Shown piece after piece: positions 1-6,107 of a stretch of 32,270 nucleotides of DNA. A model generated the notes under the pieces. The model saw only the letters and a list, made by a program, of their open reading frames with translations, ran no database searches and was not told the origin of the DNA. The position numbers and the translations under genes were made by a program. Within the stretch, counting starts at the first letter, position 1. Each line of letters opens with the position of its first letter. The stretch comes from Eubacteriales bacterium (lineage in GTDB: Bacteria > Bacillota > Clostridia > Lachnospirales > Lachnospiraceae), in assembly GCA_030524715.1 (NCBI GenBank), contig JAUNGB010000064.1:1-32270 (forward strand), written 5' to 3'.

Positions 1-45
1 AGTTTGCTGTATTTTATAGTTTTTGCAGGTATGGGAGAAAGGATT

Positions 46-648
46 ATGAGTGCACAAAAGGAAAAGCAGGCTCTTTCGCAGATGTCTGATATGCAGATTT
101 ACCTGAAGCTGTTTCTTACGACGCTGGCTTTGAGTGCAAGTACCTTTGGAGGCGGCTTTGTAATCATCAGTATGATGAAGCAGAAGTTTGTGGAAGAGCT
201 TGGGTGGCTGGAAGATGATGAAATGCTCGATATGACGGCTATCGCCCAGTCCTCGCCCGGGGCTCTTGGAGTTAATATAGCGATCGTGGTGGGGTATCGG
301 TTAAAAAAATTCCGGGGCGCGGTGATTTGTACTCTGGGCGCGGTCATACCGCCGTTGGTGATTATATCTGTTATTTCTGTGTTTTATAATCAGTTTAAGG
401 ATAATGCTTATATTGCCATTGCTTTGCAGGTAATGCGCGCCGGGGTGGCCGCTGTTATTGCTGATGTGGTGATAAGCCTTGCGGGAAATGTCATAAAGAC
501 AAAGAGCGTGTTGTGGATTGCCATGATGGGCATTGCATTTATCGCCGCGTGCTTTTTTAAAGTCAGCGCAGTTGTCCTGATCCTGGTATGCGGATGTATC
601 GGTCTTCTCAGGGTGATCTGTGATAAAGGGAAGGAGACGGGCAAATGA
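46..648 (+). CDS. Chromate transporter family (CHR) protein, first half-size subunit
   Basis: A 200-aa membrane protein of the CHR (ChrA) family in its short, single-domain form. Several hydrophobic segments are visible. The CHR signature appears as STFGGGFV near residues 31-38, followed by a QSSPGALGVN stretch in which the usual PGP is PGA. Family members export chromate or take up related oxyanions; the real substrate in a gut anaerobe is unknown. The ATG at 46 is chosen because GGGAGAAAGG precedes it; an in-frame TTG at 4 and ATG at 31 are less well placed. The stop overlaps the start of the next CHR gene in ATGA, so the two halves are probably made together and form a heterodimer. Confidence 0.85.
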   Translation: MSAQKEKQALSQMSDMQIYLKLFLTTLALSASTFGGGFVIISMMKQKFVEELGWLEDDEMLDMTAIAQSSPGALGVNIAIVVGYRLKKFRGAVICTLGAVIPPLVIISVISVFYNQFKDNAYIAIALQVMRAGVAAVIADVVISLAGNVIKTKSVLWIAMMGIAFIAACFFKVSAVVLILVCGCIGLLRVICDKGKETGK

Positions 649-1217
649 TTTATCTGGAATTGTTCTGGGCGTTTTTCCAGATCGGGTTATTAAGCTTCGG
701 GGGCGGATATGCGGCAGTGCCTTTGATCCAGAGCCGGATCGTAGAAACAAATCACTGGCTGGAAATGAGTCAGTTTGCGGATCTTATCACCATAGCCGAA
801 ATGACTCCGGGACCTATCGCGGTCAACAGCGCTACCTTTGTGGGGCAGCAGATCGCAGGGCTTCCGGGGGCGATAATCTGTACCTTTGGCTGTGTTTTGC
901 CTTCCTTTGTGATCGTGCTGGCTTTATCCTGGCTTTATATGAAGTACAGAAGTCTTAAGACTATGCAGGGGATACTTGAGGGACTCAGGCCGGCGGTGGT
1001 TGCCATGATCGCGTCAGCAGGGCTGTCTCTCTTGGCGCTGGCATTATTTAATTCTTCTCTGCCGCAGGTGCAGGCGGCTGATTTCAGAACTGTAGAGGCT
1101 GTTATTTTCTGTGTTTGTCTGGTTCTGCTGCGGAAAACAAAGATCGGAGCGATTCCGGTTATTTTTGGCTCCGGGATTGTCGGAACGATCATATATGCTT
1201 TCATGGGTGTGGTCTGA
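645..1217 (+). CDS. Chromate transporter family (CHR) protein, second half-size subunit
   Basis: A 190-aa membrane protein, the second short CHR subunit. It carries the family hallmarks more canonically than its partner: FGGGYAAVP near residues 18-26 and AEMTPGPIAVN near residues 51-61, followed by several membrane segments. The start codon overlaps the upstream stop (ATGA), which implies translational coupling. Paired short CHR genes replace the single long ChrA in many Firmicutes. The transported oxyanion cannot be read from sequence. Confidence 0.87.
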   Translation: MIYLELFWAFFQIGLLSFGGGYAAVPLIQSRIVETNHWLEMSQFADLITIAEMTPGPIAVNSATFVGQQIAGLPGAIICTFGCVLPSFVIVLALSWLYMKYRSLKTMQGILEGLRPAVVAMIASAGLSLLALALFNSSLPQVQAADFRTVEAVIFCVCLVLLRKTKIGAIPVIFGSGIVGTIIYAFMGVV

Positions 1218-1282
1218 TGTGCGTGTATAGTTTACAGGAAAGCCGTTTTACAGGGAAGCTGACGGTGAAGAACAGAAAAATA

Positions 1283-1315
1283 GTCACTGTTCACATCTAC
1301 GGTGTAAGCAGTAAC
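1283..1315. repeat. Family B small palindromic repeat, short form
   Basis: A 33-bp imperfect palindrome with GTCACTGTTCAC at the left and GTAAGCAGTAAC at the right. It resembles the ends of the longer family B copies at 8610, 10528 and 23513 and the short copy at 21719. It lies in the 237-bp gap between the CHR genes and the acetyltransferase. The remainder of that gap holds a possible TATAAT at 1377-1382 with no convincing -35. Confidence 0.5.
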
Positions 1316-1454
1316 AAAAATACGATAGTGATAATAAACGGGAAAGATAATGCTAGATAAAGAGAGAAGGATGTTTTATAATATCCTATGATATCAGGGG
1401 CAAAAGATCATATTTGTCATGCCTGCCCGGAAACTGCAAAATGAGGAGGAAAAA

Positions 1455-2093
1455 ATGGATAATATTACAAGAAGAGATTTGGGACTACCATATATTTCAG
1501 ATGATGCTGTTATGGAAGAGCAGAAGGTGTGCAGAAGAATTCTGCAGAGGTTAAATACAGCGGACCGTTCTGATTTTGAAGAGCTTTCCAAAATTGTGAA
1601 GGAACTGTTGGGAAAGTCAGAAGGAGCGTTTATCAATCCTCCGTTTTATTGTGATTACGGTTCTCACATTGAAGTCGGAAAGAACTTTTTTGCCAATTAT
1701 AATTGTACTATTATTGATGTGGCAAAGGTTAAGATCGGAGACAACTGCCAGATGGCCCCGAATGTAGCAATCTATACTGCAGGCCATCCCCTGCATCCGG
1801 TGTCCAGAAATTCCATGTATGAATACGGAATTGAGGTTACGGTCGGGGATAATGTGTGGATCGGAGGAAATACAGTGATTCTCCCTGGCGTACATATCGG
1901 AGATAATGTTGTTATTGGCGCGGGAAGCGTGGTCTCCAAGGATATCCCGGACTGGAGCGTGGCTGTGGGAAATCCCTGCAGAGTAATTAAAAAGATTACG
2001 GAAGAGGACAGGAAGTATTACTACAAGGATCGGGAATTTGACGAAGAGGCCTGGGCTGCGATTGAAGAGTTCGCGAAGAAGCAGGAAAAATAA
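1455..2093 (+). CDS. Sugar O-acetyltransferase (maltose/galactoside acetyltransferase family)
   Basis: A 212-aa acetyl-CoA-dependent O-acetyltransferase of the LacA/Maa left-handed beta-helix group. An N-terminal helical region is followed by hexapeptide repeats (for example IGDNCQMAPNVAIYTAGH, VGDNVWIGGN and IGDNVVIGAGSVV). The AGHPLHP segment contains the expected catalytic histidine, and VAVGNPCRVIK is the usual end of the helix. Length fits the family. The start at 1455 is set by AGGAGGAAAAA directly upstream. It sits alone, followed by a terminator, so it is probably monocistronic. The natural acceptor (maltose, glucose, a galactoside or another sugar) cannot be told from sequence. Confidence 0.9.
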   Translation: MDNITRRDLGLPYISDDAVMEEQKVCRRILQRLNTADRSDFEELSKIVKELLGKSEGAFINPPFYCDYGSHIEVGKNFFANYNCTIIDVAKVKIGDNCQMAPNVAIYTAGHPLHPVSRNSMYEYGIEVTVGDNVWIGGNTVILPGVHIGDNVVIGAGSVVSKDIPDWSVAVGNPCRVIKKITEEDRKYYYKDREFDEEAWAAIEEFAKKQEK

Positions 2094-2138
2094 AGAATCA
2101 AAAGCTGCTTAAAATTTCACATCATCTCATAAAGAGGG

Positions 2139-2179
2139 CCGGTGAACTGGGTTGACTACAGTTTATCGGTTCTTTTTTT
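2139..2179 (+). terminator. Rho-independent terminator after the acetyltransferase
   Basis: CCGGTGAACTG (2139-2149) pairs with CAGTTTATCGG (2159-2169) through two G-U wobbles, followed by TTCTTTTTTTG. The position 45 bp after the stop codon fits. Confidence 0.8.
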
Positions 2180-2256
2180 GTATATTAGAAAGTTTTATAG
2201 AAACTCCAGAATCAACCGGCGGTAGAGTTTCGTTTGCAACTTCAAATATCCGGTTA

Positions 2257-2285
2257 TTGTAGACGGACTTCTGTCAGGGTAAAAT
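2257..2285 (+). promoter_or_regulatory. Predicted sigma-A promoter of the HTH-PurM gene
   Basis: TTGTAG (2257-2262), a 17-bp spacer, and TAAAAT (2280-2285). The near-palindrome GACGGACTTCTGTC (2262-2275) overlaps the -35 and spacer and could be an operator, possibly for autoregulation. That part is inference. Confidence 0.45.
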
Positions 2286-2297
2286 ATATCAGAGACA

Positions 2298-2330
2298 GGG
2301 ATTCGGTTCAGCGTAGCTGACCCGAATCCT
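2298..2330 (+). promoter_or_regulatory. Leader stem-loop upstream of the HTH-PurM gene
   Basis: GGGATTCGGTTCAGC and GCTGACCCGAATCC form a stem of about 14 bp with one mismatch and the loop GTA. It lies at the predicted 5' end of the transcript, about 50 bp upstream of the start codon. It has no U-tract, so it is not a simple terminator. It could stabilise the mRNA, serve as a DNA operator, or be a mobile hairpin remnant. Confidence 0.5.
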
Positions 2331-2382
2331 AAACAAGATTCGCGGGCGAGACTTGAATCTTATTCAATAGGAGGACACAGAA

Positions 2383-3627
2383 ATGCTGGATAATAAGAAA
2401 ATAGCAGGATTTATTGCAAAAAAGAGAAGAGAGTCCGGGCTGACCCAGGCGGAGGTCGCGGAAAATCTCAAGGTATCCTTTCAGGCGGTATCCAAGTGGG
2501 AAAACGGGACTCTTCCCAATATTGAAATGTTAGTGGAGCTGGCTGAATTATTACACGTTACCGTGGACGAAATCCTTGCCGGAAGTGAGAAATGCGAGGA
2601 AAGCTTTTCTTACAGCAAGGCGGGGGTGGATATTTCTTATACGGATTCCATGAAAAAAGAAATGGCTGTTTACCTGAAATCAGAGGATAAGCGTGTGCTG
2701 AACGGCCTTGGCCCTTTTGCATCTTTATATGATATCGATTTTCCGGAAATCAAAAATCCGGTGTTGGTCCTGAAATCGGAGGAGCCTGGTTCCAAGCAGA
2801 AGCTTGCAATGGAATATGGCTATTGTGAATCTATCTGCCACGACATGATTAATCATCTGGTCAATGATATTGCCGTTATGGGAGCCAGGCCTCTGGCTGT
2901 ATTGGATACGATCGTTTGTGGAAATGCGGAAAAAGAGACGATAAAATCCTTTGTAAAAGGAATTTCTGCCGCCTGCCGGGAAAATGAGTGTACGTTAGTG
3001 GGCGGGGAAACATCCATACAGCCCCAGGTAGTAGACAGAGGCGTGTATATCCTGACATCCAGTATTGCCGGAATTGTATCAAAGGATGAAATTATAGACG
3101 GCTCAGCAATAGAAGAGGGCGATGCGGTACTGGCAGTGGCGTCCAACGGACTCCATACGAACGGATATTCTCTGGTACGTATGCTGATGGACAGGATTCC
3201 CCGGATAAAGCTGGACAAAGTTGAAGGAGAAACCTTTATCGAGCAGATCATGAAGCCTCATGCGCCATATTATAAAGCGCTGAAGTCCGTTACCCGCAAA
3301 TCTGGTATTCACGGAATGGCCCATATTACCGGAGGCGGAATCGAAGGAAATCTGTGCAGGATTATTCCGGATAGCCTGACAGCAGAAATCGATTTATCCT
3401 CTGTCAGGCCGCTGCCGATTTTTTCTTATATCAGAAAGACAGGAAATATAAAAGAAGAGGAAATGCTTTCCACTTTTAACTGCGGCGTGGGCCTGATCAT
3501 CGTTGCGGCAAAGGAAGAAAGCGTGCAGATCCGGAAACAGATTTCCGGATTCTATGATTGCTATGAGATTGGACAGATCAGGAAGGGAAATAAAAAAGTT
3601 GTTTTCAGGCAGCATATCGAATGGTAA
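2383..3627 (+). CDS. XRE-type HTH domain fused to a PurM-like (AIR synthase) domain
   Basis: A 414-aa fusion. Residues about 1-68 form a Cro/C1-type helix-turn-helix (GLTQAEVAENLKVSFQAVSK, then LLHVTVDEILAG). From about residue 75 to the end it aligns by eye with full-length phosphoribosylaminoimidazole synthetase (PurM): AGVDI start, VNDIAVMGARPL, LVGGETS, SNGLHTNGYSLVR, ITGGGIEGN and FNCGVGLI are all in order. The usual DGVGTK nucleotide-loop motif reads EEPGSKQ, so activity may be altered. PurM makes aminoimidazole ribotide in purine and thiamine synthesis; here it may act as a DNA-binding enzyme or a ligand sensor. AGGAGG precedes the ATG. It lies about 135 bp upstream of the SOS-type radical-SAM gene but has its own promoter. 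Whether the genome has another normal purM is unknown. Confidence 0.85.
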   Translation: MLDNKKIAGFIAKKRRESGLTQAEVAENLKVSFQAVSKWENGTLPNIEMLVELAELLHVTVDEILAGSEKCEESFSYSKAGVDISYTDSMKKEMAVYLKSEDKRVLNGLGPFASLYDIDFPEIKNPVLVLKSEEPGSKQKLAMEYGYCESICHDMINHLVNDIAVMGARPLAVLDTIVCGNAEKETIKSFVKGISAACRENECTLVGGETSIQPQVVDRGVYILTSSIAGIVSKDEIIDGSAIEEGDAVLAVASNGLHTNGYSLVRMLMDRIPRIKLDKVEGETFIEQIMKPHAPYYKALKSVTRKSGIHGMAHITGGGIEGNLCRIIPDSLTAEIDLSSVRPLPIFSYIRKTGNIKEEEMLSTFNCGVGLIIVAAKEESVQIRKQISGFYDCYEIGQIRKGNKKVVFRQHIEW

Positions 3628-3701
3628 AAGGAGAAAAGCTGAGTAATCTGTGATTGGTGATGCGGAAAAAAACATATGTTTTGATTTTTGCGAAAATTAC
3701 C

Positions 3702-3730
3702 TTGACATCTGAGAACGTGTGTTCTATAAT
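3702..3730 (+). promoter_or_regulatory. Consensus promoter with LexA (SOS) box in its spacer
   Basis: TTGACA (3702-3707), a 17-bp spacer and TATAAT (3725-3730) give a perfect sigma-A promoter. The spacer contains GAACGTGTGTTC (3713-3724), a full match to the Gram-positive LexA/DinR core GAACRNRYGTTY. Bound LexA would block RNA polymerase, so the radical-SAM operon is predicted to be silent until DNA damage. Confidence 0.88.
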
Positions 3731-3740
3731 AGGGTAAAAG

Positions 3741-3752
3741 GAACGAATGTTT
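3741..3752 (+). promoter_or_regulatory. Second LexA-like box in the leader
   Basis: GAACGAATGTTT also fits GAACRNRYGTTY, with T in the final Y position. It lies 28 bp downstream of the first box, between the -10 and the ribosome binding site. Two LexA sites about three helical turns apart would tighten repression. Confidence 0.5.
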
Positions 3753-3762
3753 GGAGGACGTT

Positions 3763-5118
3763 ATGGTAATACAGGAATCTATGAGCATAATGGAAAAACT
3801 GGAGATATTGTCGGATGCTGCGAAGTATGACGTTGCCTGTACTTCCAGCGGCGTGGACCGCAGAGGCGACGGAAGGGGAATCGGGAACAGTATTGCGGCA
3901 GGCATCTGTCACAGCTTTGCCGGGGATGGAAGGTGCATCAGCCTCCTGAAAGTTTTGTATACCAATGAGTGCGTATTTGACTGCAAATACTGTATTAACA
4001 GGGCTTCCAATGAAGTGGCGCGGGCCAGCTTCACCCCTGAAGAGATCAGCAGGCTTACGATAGAATTTTACAGGCGTAATTATATAGAAGGACTATTTTT
4101 AAGCTCCGGTGTAAAGAACAGTCCGGATGAGACGATGGAGGAACTGATCCGTTCGGTGGAGTTGCTCCGCAATCAATATCATTTTCAGGGATATATTCAC
4201 CTGAAGGTAATTCCGGGAGCGTCGCCGGAGCTTATTGAACGTGCCGGATATCTGGCAGACAGGCTGAGCGTGAATCTGGAACTGCCTACGGCAGAGGGAT
4301 TGAAGCGTCTGGCTCCGCATAAAAGCCGCAGGACTATCTTAAGGCCTATGAAACAGATTCAGATGCGTCATGGGCAGAATAAGGAGGAATTGGCTTTATA
4401 CCGCCATACTCCTAAGTTTGCCCCGGCAGGACAGAGTACGCAGATGATCATCGGAGCTACGGGGGAAAGCGATTATCAGATCCTTTCGGTGGCAGAATCC
4501 CTGTATCAGCAGTTTTCTTTAAAGAGAGTGTTTTATTCGGCCTTTGTGGCGGTCAATGAGGACAAGGAGCTTCCCATGCTTCCCCAGGGGCCTCCGCTTC
4601 TTCGGGAGCACCGTCTGTATCAGGCTGACTGGCTGCTGCGGTTTTATGGTTTTCGGGCGGAAGAACTGCTGTCGGAGAAGCATCCCAATTTCAATCTTCT
4701 TCTTGACCCTAAGTGTGACTGGGCTTTAAGCCATCTGGAACAGTTTCCTGTGGAGATCAATACGGCGGATTACCATACCCTGCTTCGTGTTCCGGGAATC
4801 GGAGAAAGGTCAGCCTCACGCATTGCCCGGGCAAGGCGGCATCATTCTCTGGATTTCCCGGATTTGAAAAAAATCGGGGTTGTACTGAAGCGGGCGTTGT
4901 ATTTTATTACCTGCAATGGTAAAATGATGTATCCCACAAAATTGGATGAGGATTATATTCTCAGGAATATGCTCGCGCCGGAAGAGCAGTTTCCGGTACA
5001 TTTTTCGGAAATTACCTATCGGCAGCTATCTCTTTTTGATGATCAGTTTCTCTCTGGCGACATTGGAAATTCAGTGATACAAACAGTTCAAAAGCCGCTT
5101 GGAGAAGGGGGATTCTGA
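3763..5118 (+). CDS. Putative DNA modification/repair radical SAM protein with HhH domain (TIGR03916-like)
   Basis: A 451-aa radical SAM protein. The [4Fe-4S] motif is CVFDCKYC (Cys 70, 74 and 77). Before it lies a conserved CTSSGVDRRGDGRGIGN stretch; after it are LFLSSGVKNSPDETMEE and KVIPGASPELI, typical of the TIGR03916 family. Residues about 330-360 (EINTADYHTLLRVPGIGERS) form a helix-hairpin-helix DNA-binding motif. Family members co-occur with uracil-DNA-glycosylase-type proteins and are assumed to act in DNA repair or modification, but as far as I know the reaction is not established. The ATG at 3763 is chosen because GGAGG sits 5 bp upstream; a TTG at 3751 is less likely. It overlaps the next gene by one base and has LexA boxes in its promoter. 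Confidence 0.92.
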   Translation: MVIQESMSIMEKLEILSDAAKYDVACTSSGVDRRGDGRGIGNSIAAGICHSFAGDGRCISLLKVLYTNECVFDCKYCINRASNEVARASFTPEEISRLTIEFYRRNYIEGLFLSSGVKNSPDETMEELIRSVELLRNQYHFQGYIHLKVIPGASPELIERAGYLADRLSVNLELPTAEGLKRLAPHKSRRTILRPMKQIQMRHGQNKEELALYRHTPKFAPAGQSTQMIIGATGESDYQILSVAESLYQQFSLKRVFYSAFVAVNEDKELPMLPQGPPLLREHRLYQADWLLRFYGFRAEELLSEKHPNFNLLLDPKCDWALSHLEQFPVEINTADYHTLLRVPGIGERSASRIARARRHHSLDFPDLKKIGVVLKRALYFITCNGKMMYPTKLDEDYILRNMLAPEEQFPVHFSEITYRQLSLFDDQFLSGDIGNSVIQTVQKPLGEGGF

Positions 5119-5897
5119 TGGATTATGAGAAAAGAGTCTTAATTTGCGAGGATACCCTGGAGGGAATTTTTTCGGCAGTATATGACGGGTGGCATTATGG
5201 CGCTAAAGGACTTAATGTGGAAATTGTTACCCGGGAACCGGACGATATAGAGTTTTTCTGTACTTATGAGACGATACCCTCTGATGGGGAAAAGGCTCAG
5301 AAGGTGGCCCGTTCCGTACGGCGTAAATTGGGATATTCTGTGTATGAGCATATCTGCTATGCAGCGGTATCCGCACATCCGGATAAAGGAACTGCTGTTT
5401 TCCGCGTGCTGCTTAAGGCGCTGGGAAATGGAAAATGCAGGCGGGATATTATGGAAGCGCTGGCAGACCCTGATGTGTGCCTGGTTGCGAAGCTTCGTAC
5501 GAAGGTGTGGCACGAACTCCACAGATTTTACGGCTTTGTCCGTTTTCGTGAAATCGGGGGAGGCGTATTGTTTGCCAGGATCACTCCGGACAATGATATC
5601 CTGCTCATGCTCGCGCCTCATTTTGCGGATCGTTTTCCGAATGAGAACTGGATGATCTATGACGCTAAAAGGCAGAAGGCGCTGCTCCATCCAAGGGGAG
5701 GGGAATATACGCTCCGCACAGGAATAAAATTGACGGAAGAATACCGGGAGGCGCCGGGAAAGACGGAAGAATATGAAGAACTTTGGAAAGCGTTCTGTAA
5801 AAGTATTACCGTGGAGGCCCGGAAGAATCCCGGACTTCAGCAGCAGTTTGTGCCGCTGAAATTCCGTCCGGATATGGTGGAGTTTGAACGCAGATAA
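5118..5897 (+). CDS. Putative DNA repair/metabolism protein, radical-SAM partner (TIGR03915/DUF4130-like)
   Basis: A 259-aa protein of the family regularly paired with the preceding radical SAM protein. Recognisable parts are ICEDTLEGIFSAVYDGW at the N terminus and, in the middle, ADPDVCLVAKLRTKVWHELH followed by HRFYGFVRFREI and LLMLAPHFADRFPNENWMIY, the DUF4130 core. In other bacteria this domain is fused to a family 4-type uracil-DNA glycosylase; here it stands alone, with no iron-sulfur cysteine set or glycosylase motif that I can see. TGATG joins the upstream stop to this start, so translation is coupled. It is probably induced with the radical-SAM gene by DNA damage. The biochemical role is unknown. 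Confidence 0.88.
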   Translation: MDYEKRVLICEDTLEGIFSAVYDGWHYGAKGLNVEIVTREPDDIEFFCTYETIPSDGEKAQKVARSVRRKLGYSVYEHICYAAVSAHPDKGTAVFRVLLKALGNGKCRRDIMEALADPDVCLVAKLRTKVWHELHRFYGFVRFREIGGGVLFARITPDNDILLMLAPHFADRFPNENWMIYDAKRQKALLHPRGGEYTLRTGIKLTEEYREAPGKTEEYEELWKAFCKSITVEARKNPGLQQQFVPLKFRPDMVEFERR

Positions 5898-5952
5898 GCA
5901 TTCCCCGCTTTAAGTGCGCAGAGTACTAAGCGGCGGGTATAAGGGGATGCTT
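5896..5952 (+). repeat. Long hairpin over the stop codon of the DUF4130-like gene
   Basis: AAGCATTCCCC (5896-5906) pairs with GGGGATGCTT (5943-5952) with one bulged T, and CCGCTT/AAGCGG pairs inside it. The structure starts within the TAA and runs into the family A repeat. There is no U-tract, so it may act as an mRNA-stabilising 3' hairpin. Confidence 0.55.
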
Positions 5953-6046
5953 ATGTCAGTGGGAGTTCAAATCTCCCACTGACAAGTCGCGTAGCGACCT
6001 GCGTTCATGAGCATGTAGCAAAGCGGAATGCGAATGTCCGCTTTAT
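5946..6046 (+). repeat. Family A intergenic repeat, copy 1 (full length)
   Basis: About 100 bp with three consecutive hairpins: GTCAGTGGGAG/CTCCCACTGAC (5955-5983), GTCGC-GTA-GCGAC (5986-5998), and AAAGCGGA/TCCGCTTT (about 6020-6045). Between them lies TGCGTTCATGAGCATGTAGC. It is closely matched in inverse orientation at 28797-28893, with partial copies at 12226, 21763 and 31249. A partial tandem echo (CTTATGAGCATGTAGGA) follows near 6069. It encodes no protein. Confidence 0.8.
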
Positions 6047-6107
6047 TGCAAGCCGTAAAGGGGCTTGCGCTTATGAGCATGTAGGAAGACGAGGGCAGGA
6101 ACAGACT

